Shown here in pieces: positions 1 through 12,089 of a DNA stretch of 64,000 nt. The DNA lies in the NCBI RefSeq assembly GCF_001704415.2, contig NC_030810.1, forward strand, positions 101,134,315 to 101,198,314, written 5' to 3'. Within the stretch, counting starts at the first letter, position 1; every line of letters begins with the position of its first letter. The notes beneath the pieces were generated by a model. It ran no database searches and was not told the DNA's origin. It was given only the letters and a program-made list of their open reading frames with translations. The translations under genes were made by a program, and so were the position numbers. The stretch comes from Capra hircus (taxonomy: Eukaryota > Chordata > Mammalia > Artiodactyla > Bovidae).

Positions 1-922
1 AGTTAGGGCTGTCACCAGATTTACTTCAGATCACTACCAAAAGACAGTGAGGTTAAGGGAAGGAATCATTAACCTGGCAGGAGTAACTCGTAACCATCAG
101 GAGGTAGGGCTATTACATAATGGGGACAAGGGAGTGTGTATTTGGCACCTAAATCATCCACTCTTGCTCCTCTCTTGCCTAATTTTTATTATAAATGGAA
201 GAGTGTAGTCATGGCCTGAGAAGGTAACCCATTTAGGCCAACAGAAGTATAAACTGAGGGGATGTGGGGGAGAATCTAGAATGGGTAGTCCAAGAGGAAA
301 TAGCTATCAGTTGTAGACTTAAGCTACAGCAGCAGGGGCTATAGTCTGTCCCAGGTCTTCCTCTTATTTCCCCAGAACCTGAAGGATCATTTTGGGACTT
401 GAAGCAAATGGGTCTGAAGAGCTCAATAAGTGGACTTTAGTGGACACTATGCCATGCTGCCCAGACTCCTGGCTTCAGCACTGAGGCGCTCACTTCCCAG
501 GCTGCTGAGAATGCATACAGCTCTCATCTATGTTCCCCTGGGAACTGCCTGTGCCCGAAATCAGTCACCACACCCAAGACCCTCTCCTGGTCAGTGTTGG
601 GTTCTATAGGTCTCTGTAGAGCCATCCCTAGCTTCAGCCTCCTGTGGGACTAAGGCCTTTGCTGAAACTGCATCAGCTCAACTTCTGTCTCTACCTAATC
701 TTGTTTCCTTCATTTCCCAACAGGTGTTAATCTAGAGGACTCCCCTCCCAGTAAACCTCACCACATCACGGTTTTGCCAAGAACTCACCTTATGACAAGT
801 ATTTAAACACTTTTTGAGATTAGCTGTGTGGAATGTTGTCTGTTGCCCAATTTCAGAGAGCTTCAATGTGGTGATGGTGGTAGTGTGGAATGATGCGGTG
901 TTAAATGACCTTTCCATTTCAG
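1..922. other. Flanking DNA, no gene recognised
   Basis: I see no exon that I can name here and no recent SINE. In human the neighbour on this side of MRPL9 is RIIAD1, but I could not find its RIIa-type dimerisation sequence. A pyrimidine-rich run ending in an acceptor-like CAG at about 720-723 is followed almost at once by an in-frame stop, so I give it no weight. Confidence 0.5.
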
Positions 923-1033
923 GGACAGCAGGGATTGATGGCAAATTTGACAGTGGAACAGCAAATTTCAAAGAATACTAGTGCTCAACCTGAGTTATGG
1001 AATTCTGGAAAGTGTGATGTTGGATACAGATAA
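923..1033 (+). other. Orphan terminal-exon-like stretch
   Basis: A pyrimidine-rich tract ending in TTTCAG at 917-922 is followed by 36 open codons beginning GQQGLMANLTVEQQ and a TAA at 1031-1033. The composition (Q, N, S-rich, few cysteines) looks protein-like rather than low-complexity, but I do not recognise it. No upstream exon was found in the window. It could be the last exon of a gene entering from the left, such as an alternative RIIAD1 end, or chance. Confidence 0.2.
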
Positions 1034-1123
1034 AAGTGCTGCAACCACTGATGAAAGAACTCTCATTTTCAAGGATGGCTACATGTGGATGAAAGTAGTT
1101 AACTGGCTTGGCAAGGCAGGTGA

Positions 1124-1402
1124 GCTGCTGCTGCTACAAAGTCGCTTCAGTTGTGTCCGACTCTGTGCGACCCCACAGACGGCAGCCCACCAGGCTCCCC
1201 TGTCCCTGGGATTCTCCAGGCAAGAACATTGGAGTGGGTTGCCATTTCCTCTCCAGTGCATGAAAGTGAAAAGTGAAAGTGAAGTTGCTCAGTCGTGTCC
1301 AACTCTTAGCGACCTCATGGACTGCAGCCTACCAGGCTACTCCGTCCATGGGATTTGCCAGGCAAGAGTACTGGAGTGGGGTGCCATTGCTTTCTCCAGG
1401 CA
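1124..1402 (-). repeat. Two adjoining Bov-tA SINE fragments
   Basis: Two successive tRNA-type ruminant SINE 3' halves lie head to tail: one from 1124 (GCTGCTGCTGCTAC then AGTCGCTTCAG) and a second from about 1262 (GAAAGTGAAGTTGCTCAG). Both are in reverse orientation relative to the SINE promoter and both lack the tRNA-like head. Confidence 0.85.
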
Positions 1403-2068
1403 GGTGAGCTCAAACAGGATAAATCAATTTTTCTGAGCTACTGGTAAGGGTAGCAAAGAGTCAATGGTCTCATCTTTATCCTTCCTAAAAATCTCCCATT
1501 TGAGTGACTCTGGCACAATCCACTTAACAAGAGTTGGTCTTTCTTCCAGGAATGAACCTTGAACTTATGCAGAACTGTCTACTTGCCTCATCTCCCAATC
1601 CACAATTACCTATGAACTAGCCCCACATCTTAACCTTTGTCTGGAAACCAGACAAATTCTTTTTCAAAATTTCAAGAGTTCCCCTTTTAAACTTCTTTCA
1701 TCCCAGCTTTATTTTCTCCAACAACTGTCCTTAGACCTTATTCAGATCTCAGAAAAGTAGAATCCATTGTGCTTATTTGTACTGAGGACTTTATTAGTAT
1801 ACTTAATAAGTTTTAAGACCATAAGGCATATCAGCTTGTTGAGTAATTTGTCCATAGCAACTGTGGGCTGTAGCCCAAAAAATGTTTTCTCTTTTTCCCC
1901 CTTTAGCAGCAAACTCCAGGGGCTTTCCAAGAGGACATTCCACTTGGAAGTCCTGTCCCCAGTCTACTCAAGTCAGTAAACAACACCTAAAAAGAACACA
2001 ACCTTTTTATTTTTTCTGAGATACAATGTTCAGTTTGGATGATGAGAATAAGCTAGCTAGCTCTACCA

Positions 2069-2074
2069 TTTATT
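2069..2074 (-). terminator. MRPL9: Candidate MRPL9 poly(A) signal
   Basis: AATAAA on the minus strand, about 310 bases after the MRPL9 stop codon. A second AATAAA follows at about 2007-2012 inside a T-rich stretch. Either would give a short 3' UTR. Confidence 0.45.
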
Positions 2075-2380
2075 CCAGTGAATTCCAATTAAGGAAGAGG
2101 CTAAATAGGATCTAGACTGTTTTGGTCTATTAATATTTAGCTTATCAAATCCACAGCCTGTACTTCTGGAGCAGGCCTCCCCAATAAGGCCAAACGTGAT
2201 AACTGTTAAGATGGCAAATATGGACGATTCAACACATACGTGCAGTCCGGTCTGCTGTTGCTGCCTCCACACGCTAAGATTCCGTGCTTGGTTAGAGCTA
2301 GGAGCGGTATCACAGTGCTGCTCCATCTCTGCTCCACCGTTCCTCTGATTCTGCTTCGCTGCTTTCGAGGGAGAACAGGT

Positions 2381-5300
2381 TCAGATCTGGAAGCTGGTGG
2401 AGGCCACTCCCTTGGCAGCTTGCTGGGCTAACCAATACTTATATCTTTTGGTTTTGGGCCTCTCAAAGTTCACCACGGACATAGGTACCCTCACAGTGTC
2501 AAGTCCATTTACCTGCCCACAGAACAATAAGAATGCTTAGGTCAGGTGGGCAAATAAGGCTAACACCACCCAGTCCCAGCTTTCTACCCAGTCAGAAAAA
2601 GGAGAGCGCATGTGAGACACTCACCGTCACCTCGCACCAGTACTCACCCCTCTGGGTGATGGGCTCTTCAGGCAACTTTAATGCATGTGGGGCAACCACA
2701 ACGCCAAGCTGCAGAAAAAGCACAGCCAAAAGGAGCTCTGTTTACATGGTTGCCACTCTGGGCAATCTCAAGAGGATTCTAGACTTCCTTGTACAGGGAT
2801 GAGTAAAACTGGGGAGTTTACCCTGGCTGATCCCACGGAAAGGCACAAACCTCCCTAAAGAGTGGCAGAGAAACTCAGTCCTGATTTCTCAGGGAGGTGG
2901 TTTCACAAGGGAAACAGGGTTTGAGATCAAAATCACTTCATCCACATAAGTAAAAATTCTCCAGTGTCATAATTCCCCAGCTTTTCCTATCTAGAGAAAA
3001 TCAATGTTCCCATCTTCTCCTGTCAGTTTTCAATTTCTTTGTGACCATCCTTAGTCACTTCCCTTCTACACTTCTGCAAACCAATCAAGAACACTTTGGC
3101 CAAGATGGACAGCCACATGTAAATTACTGAAGCTAGAACACACCCTCACACCATACACAAAATTAAACTCAAAATGGCGTAAAGACTTAAACACAAGACG
3201 TAACACCACAAAACTAGAAGAGAACACAGCAAAACATTCTGACATACACTGTACCAATGATTTCCTAGGTTAGTCTTCCAAGGCAACAGAAATATAAGCA
3301 AAAGTAAACAATGAGACCTAACCAAGCTTACAAGCTTTTGCACAGGACATAAAATAAAAAGACAACCTGCAGACTGGGAGAAAGTATTTGCAAATGATGC
3401 CACTGACAAGGGCTTAAAATTCCAAAATATACTAACAACTCATATACAACTCAACAACAAAAAAATCAACCCAACTGGACTTCCCTGGTGGTCCAGTGGT
3501 TAACAATCCTGTCTGCCAATGCAGGGGGCATGGGGTGAGTCCCTGAAGATTTCACGTGCTGTGGGGCAACCCAGCCCAGGCACCCTGGAGCCCCTGCTCT
3601 GAGATGAGTGGCCAGCAGTGAGAAGCCTGTGCGCTGCAGCTAGAGAGCAGCTCCTGTGCATAGCGGTGAAGGCCAAGTGCAGCCAGAAAAAAAGAAGACC
3701 TGAAAGAAAAGAAGCCACCCCCATCAAAAAATGGGCAGGTGACCTAAACAGACATTTCTCCAAAGAAGATATACAGTGGCCAGCAGACACGGAAAAGATG
3801 CAGGAAATGCAAATCCAAAGTAAATGAGGTACCGGTCAGAACAGCCATCAATAAAAAGTCTACACGGACCTCCCAAGTGGTCCAGTGGTAAAGAATTCAC
3901 CTGCCAACGCAGGGAACATGGGTTCAATGCCCTGGTCTGAGAAGATCTCACATGCCGAGGGGCAACTGAGCTTGCAACCTGCACCCACAGAGGCCACACA
4001 CCACAACCACTGAAGCCCACGCTCCGCAGTAAGAGAAGTCACTGCAGTGAGAAGCCCACGTACTGCAAGTATAGAGTAGCCCCAACTCACCACAACTGAA
4101 AAAGCCCACATGAAGCAAGGAAGGCCAGTGCACCCAAAAGTGAAACAGAAGTCTACAGATAATGCTGAAGCGGGGTGGATAAAAGGGGATCCTCTCACAC
4201 TACTGGTGAGAAGGTAAACTGGTGCAGTCAGTACGGAAAACAATATGGAGCTTCCTCAAAAAAATAAAACTAGAGTTGCCGTATGTTCCAGCAATACCAT
4301 TCCTAGGTATGCATCTAGTCGTTCAGTTGTGCTGGACTCTGCAACCCCAGGAACTGCAGCCCACCAGGCTCCTCTGTCCACGGGGATTCTCCAGGCAAGA
4401 ATACTGGAGTGGGTTGCCATGCCCTCCTCCAGGAGATCTTCCCAACCCAGGGGTCGAACCCAGGTCTCCTGCATTGCAGGTGAATTCTTTACCGTCTGAG
4501 ACACCAGGGAAGCCCATTCCTGGGTTTATATCTGGACAAAACTATAATTCAAAAAGATACACGTGGGACCTCCCTGGTGGTCCAGTGGTTAAGAATCCGC
4601 CTGCCAATGCAGGGGCATGGGTTTGATCCCTGGTCCGGGAAGCTCCCACATGTTGCAGAGCATCTAAGCCCCTGTGCCACAGCTACTGAAGCCCCCACAC
4701 CTAGAGCCCACGCTATGCAATGAGAAGCCACCCCAATGAGAAGCCTGCACACCACAACAGACAGTAGCCCATGCTCGCAGCAACTAGAGAAAGCCTGTGT
4801 GAAGCAGCAAAGACCCGTCGCAGTCAAGACATGGAAACAGCCTAAATGTCCATCAGCACATGAATGGGTGAAGAAACTGCGGTCCATATATACAACGGAA
4901 CACTACTCAGCCATAAAAAAAGAATGAAACCATGCCATCTGCAACAACAGGGATGGATCCAGAGATGACCATACTAAGTGAACTAAGAAAGACAAAGGCC
5001 ATATGCTGTCACTTATATGTGGAATCTAAAACATGACCCAAATGATCTATGAAACAGAAACAGATTCACAAACGTAGAGAACAGACTTCTGACTGTCGAG
5101 GAGGAGGGTGCATTGATTTACATATGGCTGTCCAACTTAGGGAAAGCATTCCTGACTGGCTTGCACAGCTGTGGGAGGGAAATGACTTGTGGTTGCCAGA
5201 CTCGGGAGCGACGGATTCAGAGTCTGGGATTAGCAGACTATATAGGATGGATAAACAGCAAGGTCCTACTGTATACAACAGGGAACTATATTCAATATCA

Positions 5301-8300
5301 TGTGACAAACCATAATAGAATATGAAAAAGGATACATAGATATAAAACAATCATTTTGCTGCATAGTAGAAATTAATATGTTTTAAATCAACTATAATTA
5401 AAAAAAAAAAAAGCTTTCCCTAACTTTAACTGGATGATCACACCCTTTCCTAACAGAGGGATCAATCCTGGAGTAGCTGCTTCTTCCCAGGGGTAGCTTC
5501 CATCTTAGGGCTGTAGTGGTGTTTGGGAGTACTCACATTTCTGAGAAAGTGGCGGGCAACTATTTCAGGGTTTAGCTTCCATTTGACATTGTTCTTCATT
5601 CCTACCTCCAGGCGGCAACTCTTCAGAAATTTCACTGTCTGAGAGGAATTATAAACAGAGGATAGGTTAGAGTTGGAATCAAGGAGAGGAAACATGTTAG
5701 CAAGAGGCCAAGAGGCATAAAGTCCGAGAGTTCAGGCAAAGCACAATTCCTGCCTCGTAGCCAAGAGAGGTGAGATGATGAATAGGAAAGATAAAAATTC
5801 CTATTGTCTCAAGACTGACATTATGGAAAGATGTTTTAGCAATGCTCGGGAGGGGAATGCTGCCTATACTTGGCTATCCCTAAGCAAGGAGACACAGGCC
5901 ATGTCAAAGTTGGGCTCATCGACTGTTCATCTCAGGAAAGACTTTCATAGACTGTTTTAACCCAGTATTCTGGCCCTTCAATCCTACCACTACACCATTA
6001 ATGATTCCTCCTTGCTTACAGAATGAAGTATAAATTCATTAGCTGAGGGTTAAAGATGTTTTATAAATCATGCCCACCCCACTTTCCAGTCATATATTTC
6101 CTAATATACTATTCAAGTCTTCTGCTTTAACTAGACTGGTCTACTTTCTATTTTAAAACATGCTTTAACTGAGCTATCACTTCACACTTGACATAATGGC
6201 AATCACCAAAAGAATACAAGTAACAAATGCTAGCAAGGATGTGGAGAAAAGGGAATCCTTGTACACTGTTGGTAGGAAGTTAAATTTGTGCAGCCACTGT
6301 GGAAAACAGTATAGCAGTTTCTCAAAAAACTAAAAATATTAGAACTACCATATTATCCAGAAATTCCACTCCTGGGTATACATATCCAACTCCCCCAAAA
6401 CACTAATTCAAAAAGATATATGCACCCCAATGTTCATAGCCATGTTATGGACGCAACCTAAGTGTCTATTATGAATGGATAAAGATATGGTATACGCAAA
6501 TGCAAACACACACACACACACACACAATGGAATACTATGCAGCCATTTAAAAGAATGAAATTTTGCCATTTGCGGCAACAAGGATGGACCTGGAGGGCAT
6601 TATGCTAGGTGAAATAAGTCAGAGAAAGAAAAATACTGTATGACATCACTTATATATGTGGAATCTAAAAAATACAAATCAGTGAATATGAGACAAAAAC
6701 TGATGCACAGATATAGAGTGTAAGATAGGTTACAAGGATGTACTGTACAGCCTGGGGAATATAGCCAACATTTTGTAATAACTATAAATGAAGTGTAACC
6801 TTACTTAAAATATGCCTTAATTATCTACTGAGACTTTGTCTCCCTTAATACCTTTCCTACCTTCCTGGTCTATCCAAAGCCTATTAATCCCACAAGGCCT
6901 ACTTCAATCCTCCTCAATCACCCTAATCCATTCTAGTCCATGTCACTCATAATTTATGGTCTTGAGTTTATGTATCACTTTTTCTTGTGTCTGTGTTCTC
7001 TCCACCTTGTCTGTCAACACCCCTGAAGCCAGAGTCCTCATCTCATTCTTCCATGGGTCCCCTGGTGCCCAGGATGGGGCCTCCCTCAATAAGCCAGAGC
7101 ACTTAACCCAACATGTCAGGATCTCCTAGGAGGTCTTAATATTAGTATCAGTTACAGTAGCCACAATACTTCCCCTTGCCCCTTCCTTGTGCTGGAAATC
7201 AAGAGACTTCAAGGAAATCAAGAAGCCTTTTAGGGAGAGGTTGGGATTTCTGTAGGTGACCAATAAATAAAGATTTTCTATGTTTCTACTTACCGCCTCA
7301 CCTGCCTTGGTCTGGATCTTGTCTAGTTTTCCTTCTTGTCTCAGCTAGAAAAGAAAGTTACAGATTGAAAAAAAAAAGAGAATCCATTGTAACTAACAAC
7401 AAATTCTTACTATGCTGGGCATAGTCTGGGCTTCTGAATTCCTGTTCTTCTAGTCCCTACCTCATTTTCAAATTAAATATCAAAGGGAAAGAAGTTGTTA
7501 GAAGTAATGTTCAGGTTTTAATATCTCTTGAGTCCCTCTGCTTTCTTTTTTGGGCTCACCAATTTCTCCTCTTCAAACAGCTTCTTGTTTTCAGGAGATG
7601 CATACACAGCCAGTCCTTCAGGAAGTAGTCGATTACGGCCCACAGATTTTTTCACTGAGACCAGGTCACCTCGGACTCCAAGTTCTGCCAACAGAGAACA
7701 GAGGCAGAGGATCAGAGTTATCTAGCAGTCCCTAAAGAGGAGATGACCAAAGAAAAAGAGACCTCTTATTCTCTCAGTGCTTATTCCTCCCAGAAGAAAT
7801 ATTAGTATTCACTAGGAACAACACGATTTGGAATTCATTTCTTTAGGGCCTGATTGAGAAACTCAATATTCCATGTACAAAGTGAGGCATTGTCCCATCA
7901 CGGAAATTTCAGTATGCGGTGCCTACTGTCAGGCCTGTCTCCCCACACACTGTTAAAGATGCTGTGCTAAGTGGCTTCAGCCCTGTCCAACTCTTTGCGA
8001 CCATGTGGACTGTAGCCCGCCAGCTCCTCTCTCCATGGGGAGGATACTGGAGTATTCTCAGGCAAGAATACTGGAGTGGGTTGCAAAGATCCCAGGGGAT
8101 CTTCCTGATCCAGGGATCAAACCAGTGTCTCTTAAGTCTCCTGCATTGGCAGGAGGGTTCCTTACCACTAGCGCCACCTGGGAAGCCCATGCAAAGGGAA
8201 ACAGTCAAAATGAGGCCTTCCAAGACTCTGGAACATAAATTAGATGATGCTGCATTCATATTCTAATTTTCTAAGTAGGAAACCAATGTCACAATCACAG

Positions 8301-8927
8301 TACTTTTTACCGCTGCTTCTTCTCAAACAGACAGCTGATCATTCACCCAAAGTAGTGAAAGGGCAGAAAAAAGTTGATGCCGAACAGAACCAGCCTGAGA
8401 GAATTACCTCTCCCCGGGCCTTACCGTCCACCGACTGGGTGAGGATGAGCTCCAGGTTTTCTTTGGGCCGGTGTTTCGTGTCTTCCACGAGCTTGTAGAC
8501 GCGGTGTCGCCGGTGCAGGCGCGGTTTCCGGCCTTCTCCCGCTAGCGGCACCTTCCACCAGCGCTCTACAATGACCGTGCCCTGGCGGCCGGGGGAGCGA
8601 GAGTGAGCGAGTATTCAAGGAGAAGCCTCCTCCACTGGCCGCCGGCACCTCAGGGAGAGCCCACCACCCTCGATTTGGGGCCCACCCGGTCTCAGCGCGC
8701 TTCTCAAAACAAGCCTCGGCCATAACTAGCTCCACCAGAGGCAAGGAGCCCCAGCACTCAGACCCGGCCCTCACCCGACTGTGAGACAGGCTGAAGTCGC
8801 GCTCCGAGCCGGGGGTGCTCCCTGAAAGTCGCGGCCGGAGGAGCTCCCGGACCCCTCCTCGCAGCAGCCGCTCAGTGAACACTCGCAGCTGAATTGCCCG
8901 CGGGGCCGCGAAACCGGCTGCCGCCAT
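2381..8927 (-). CDS. MRPL9: Mitochondrial large-subunit ribosomal protein bL9m (MRPL9)
   Basis: Component of the mitochondrial 39S subunit, bL9 family, acting in the mitochondrial matrix. Coding exons on the minus strand: 8775-8927, 8425-8581, 7560-7684, 7294-7344, 5537-5638, 2625-2708 and 2381-2512. All have GT-AG boundaries and the phases close to a 267-aa protein, the length I recall for human. The N-terminus (MAAAGFAAPRAIQLRVF) is basic and amphipathic, as expected for mitochondrial import. The bL9 core is in exons 2-3, including GVRGDLVSVKKSVGRNRLLP and LAVYASPENKK; a charged linker (EEEKLLRQEGKLDKIQ) bridges exons 3-4. Exons 5-7 hold TVKFLKSCRLEVGMKNN, then PEEPITQRGEYWCEV, and the end WLAQQAAKG...SFQI. 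The start codon lies in a GC-rich promoter. Intron 5 (2709-5536) is mostly repeats and intron 3 is tiny (215 bases). Nothing is broken. Identity is near certain; exact UTR ends are inferred. Confidence 0.97.
2720..5410 (+). repeat. L1 3' region split by nested SINEs (MRPL9 intron 5)
   Basis: From about 3060 the text matches the end of L1 ORF2 (CTCACACCATACACAAAATTA and following), and from about 4850 the L1 3' region (CTACTCAGCCATAAAAAAAG, then CTTATATGTGGAATCTAAAA), ending in an A-run at 5399-5412. Inserted in it are CHR-type SINEs at about 3477-3720, 3866-4140 and 4566-4835 (all +), and a Bov-tA at about 4315-4517 (-). The L1 runs antisense to MRPL9. All reading frames are broken. Confidence 0.8.
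5960..6970 (+). repeat. L2-like LINE interrupted by an L1 3' end with (AC)n
   Basis: Outer parts (about 5980-6170 and 6820-6970) resemble ancient L2 sequence. The middle (about 6175-6815) is an L1 3' end, recognisable by the phrases around GGAAAACAGTATAGCAG and CACTTATATATGTGGAATC. A short AC microsatellite sits at 6506-6526 inside the L1. It lies in MRPL9 intron 4. Confidence 0.65.
7968..8190 (-). repeat. Bov-tA SINE in MRPL9 intron 2
   Basis: Near full-length ruminant tRNA-type SINE in reverse: it ends with the complement of the tRNA-like head (CACCTGGGAAGCCC at about 8176-8189) and carries the B-box-like GATCAAACC. It shares the transcriptional direction of MRPL9. Confidence 0.85.
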
Positions 8928-9190
8928 GTTCTCGGGCGCAGAGAAGGTCCGCAAGGCGCAGGCGGCGGGAAAGGCCCCGGCGGCGGGAAAGGCCCCCACG
9001 GGCTGCCCGCGGCGCGCCTGAGCCGGCGCGGCTCTGTGCGCGCTGAGCTTCCAGGAAAGCCTGGCGCGGATTGAGCTGCGACGTGGGTGTCTGGAGACCA
9101 GAGATCTGGCTGGGATGGGTGCTCCACGATTCAGCATTTCCGCCACTCCCTTTCCCCAATTTCTTCTCGGGGGAGGGACACCCTTAGCCA
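8928..9190 (-). promoter_or_regulatory. MRPL9: MRPL9 GC-rich promoter / 5' UTR
   Basis: The 250 bases upstream of the MRPL9 start codon are strongly CpG-rich and TATA-less, with repeated GGCGGGAAA units (8967-8995) and a CCAAT-like element near 9156. This is typical of housekeeping mitochondrial genes. The reading frame stays open upstream of the ATG, but the known family start (MAAA...) is clear. The transcription start site is not visible. Confidence 0.6.
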
Positions 9191-9499
9191 CTGACTGGTA
9201 GTGGAATGACTGTTAGCTGCACTGACACCGGGAGGCACCCGCTCCCTCCCTTGGCTTCACTTGTCTTTATTAGTCTTTATTACTGGGGCTTTTTACTTAG
9301 CTCCAGTCGCTGAGGTCGCTTCCAGTTCTGACGTTCTGTGATAGCTGGATGCTTTTCCTTACTTCAAATCTAAAAGTGGTGGAAGGATGGAATCCTCTGG
9401 AAAACTGCCAACCTCAGGATCGTCTCTTAATCGTTACACTACAGTGTTTAGTCCTCCTATCCTGGAATAAGATACTGTCTTCCTTCAGGATTACTGCAC

Positions 9500-9628
9500 T
9501 GCTGCTGCTGCTGCTAAGTCGCTTCAGTCGTGTCCGACTCTGTGCGACCCCATAGACGGCAGCCCACTAAGCTCCTCTCTCTGGGGTTCTCCAGGCAAGA
9601 GTGCGTTGCCATTTCCTTCTCCAATTAC
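9500..9628 (-). repeat. Truncated Bov-tA SINE
   Basis: GCTGCTGCTGCTGCTAAGTC at the start followed by the standard Bov-tA 3' body in reverse, ending in TTCCTTCTCCAA. The tRNA-like head is absent. Confidence 0.85.
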
Positions 9629-9879
9629 TGCACTAGTCTCCTAACAAATATTTAAGTAAACGTAAATCACGAGACAGACAGTTCCCTCTCTGGAGGGTCT
9701 CAGTACTGGGGAGTAAACCGTATAAAATGGAATGAATAGGCCTGTTTGGCATGAGGTTTATGGAAAGATGCTCTGAGCATCATGTTATTCGACCTATAAA
9801 CAGCCTTTGGCCAGTAGTCCCTCGTAATTACACTTTCTTTAGGTAGCTTCCAGGACACCGATTTACTTTTCTCCTTCTG

Positions 9880-11225
9880 GTCTCAACATGCTCCCAGAAA
9901 CAAGCAGGGAGCATTTCAGTCTCCTTGGCTGATTTCTCCTTTATTCTTCATCTCTTAGAGTGCCCCCAGGCCTCAGTCTTTGGGTCTTTACTCTTCTCAA
10001 TGCCAGTCTTGACTCATATGCCAGTGACTTCAAATTTCTGTCTTCACCCTAGACTTCTAAACTCCACACATGACTATCCAGCTGCTTACTTCATCTTCCC
10101 ATTACACAACTGTGGACAATTCAAAGTTAACATGCTCCAAACTAAACCCATCTCTATCCTCTGCCCCATTCTGCCTCACTTGCAGCCTTTCTTCTCTGTC
10201 AATGGTAACCCCCTTCTTTCAGTTCTTGGACTCACGTCTCCTACTTCAGGAAATCCAAAAGCCAACCATATCCCATCACTCCAGTTCTCCACCATGGTAT
10301 AAGATACTTTCTCCAAGATAACTGCAATAGTCTCCTAACAAATAATCCTTTAGAGCTCTACAGTTTATTTGCGATACACCAGTCAGAATCTTTTGAAAAA
10401 CATGTCAGATCATGTCTCATCTGTCCAAAACTTGCAAAGACTTCCCCCTTTAGTCAAAGAAAAAGGCCATACGATGGTCTACAAGGCCCTGTATGACCCG
10501 GTCCCATTAGCTCTCTTCTTCTACTCCCCCTATAGCTTACAGGGCTTACCAGGCAGCAGTAGTGGTGAAGAGCCTGTCTGCCAGTGCAGGAGACATGAGA
10601 TGCGGGTTCAATCCCTGGGTTGGGAAAATCCCCTGGAAGAGGAAATGGCAACCCCCAGTATTCTTGCCTTGGGAATCCCATGGACAGGAGGCTGTCAGGC
10701 TAAGGGTCAGACATGACCGGAGCAACTTAGCATGTAGCTTGTAGTCAACCCACAGTGGACTCCTGTTTCTTGAAAAAATTTGACCCATTCTCCTTAGGGA
10801 TTTGCGCTAGCTGTTGCTTTCACACAGAAGCTGTTTCCCTCAGACGCTGGCTTGGCATAACTCCCTCAACCCCTTTGAGTAGACCTCTTTGCTGCTAAGT
10901 CACTTCAGTCGTGTCCGACTCTGTGCGACCCCATGGACTGCAGCCTACCAGGCTCCTTTGTCCATGGGATTTTCCAGGCAAGAGTACTGGAGTGGGTTGC
11001 CATTGCCTTCTCCTAGACCCCCTTAGATCACCCTATTTATCACTGCCACTGTCCCACCCCCTTCACACTCCTGATCCTTCTTTCTACTCTATCATCTTCT
11101 AACACGTGAAATAGTTCTCTTGTGTTTAGGTTTGTTCTTTCAGTGTTAGACGCTCCATGGGGCAGGGATATTTGGTTTGTTTACTGGTGTATCCCAAGCT
11201 CACAGTAGGCCCCCAATAAGTATTT
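9880..11225 (+). repeat. Ancient L2 LINE with two nested SINEs
   Basis: An extended L2-type remnant: AAAACATGTCAGATCATGTC near 10400, CTACAAGGCCCTGTATGA near 10480, and a 3' end reading CAATAAGTATTTGTAAATGGA near 11213. Bov-tA copies are inserted at about 10548-10735 (+) and 10888-11015 (-), splitting it. The long open frame at 9925-10302 lies inside this element and is not a gene. Confidence 0.65.
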
Positions 11226-12089
11226 GTAAATGGATGAATGAAGAACGTACAGAGGTCTCAGACTGGTGGCGCCAGCTCCAAATTTTGCACACAATGTTGA
11301 TTTTTTTAATCAATAATTTTTATTTTTTGTTAGTAGTAAAATTTCTGAAGATTAAAAAATTTCTTTTTGAGAAACTTACCACAAAAATCTCTTTCCAGTT
11401 TCTGTTGAAAACTGTATGATCTGGTCTGCATTCCTGCACGGAAATTTGGAGCTGAGCTGCGTCTCCCCCCACCCCGACCCTTTTTTTAAGAGTGTGTGAG
11501 CTTTTCATTTTGCTACAGTCCCACCCAGCAGCTCCACTAATTTCCCCTAGCTGTCCAGGTCCCTGGAGGCATTGAGTTTGCAGTTCCTACCCCATAAGGC
11601 ACTGAGAAAGTTCAACAACATGTAGAATCATTGGGTTATTAAAGGTAGGGATAATAAAAATATTGAACTGATAGGAACAGGGAACCAACCAATCAAGTCA
11701 GATACTGGATCAGGGCCTTAGAAGCCTCCTGCAGTATCAGACCCCAATCTGTTACTGAAGTGTGTGTTTGCCACATGCACACGCCAGAGGGGAGCCCATG
11801 TTCCGTGAGCACAAGTGGTCAGCCAGGGCTGTTTACCAACCATACAGAAACAAAAAGTATTTTAATTTCTGGTACAGCCGTGAAGTCCATCCTAGTTGAA
11901 CAAGCACTTTGGGGGCTACCTAAGTGGGTAGGGTCGGGTAGGGAGCACAGAGAGAACACTGAAGTGACTGAAGGGCTGGCCCTTTGCCATGTCACAGTGC
12001 TCACTGTGTCACAATGGCACCAGAGGCCTGAACCCCTGCCACCAGCCCCTGAACCTCACTTTGCCGCAGGGAGGCACTGAACTAAGAAA
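11226..12089 (+). promoter_or_regulatory. OAZ3: OAZ3 upstream region / 5' leader
   Basis: Unique sequence leading to OAZ3. It has no TATA box that I trust. Several TGTCAC/GTGACA half-sites cluster at 11962-12014, which is compatible with CREM-type control of a spermatid gene but not diagnostic. An ATG-led frame from 11760 ends at TGA 12078-12080 in the same phase as the OAZ3 CUG, so it cannot supply the OAZ3 start without splicing. Confidence 0.4.

Noticed and set aside
8421..9191. 256-codon minus-strand open frame across MRPL9 exon 1, intron 1 and the promoter
   Set aside because: It reads through the exon 1 donor and starts well upstream of the family start; openness comes from high GC. 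Splicing to exon 2 restores the known protein.
11760..12080. 106-codon ATG-led frame upstream of OAZ3 as a separate gene
   Set aside because: No recognisable protein; it ends just before the OAZ3 CUG. At most an upstream ORF in the leader.
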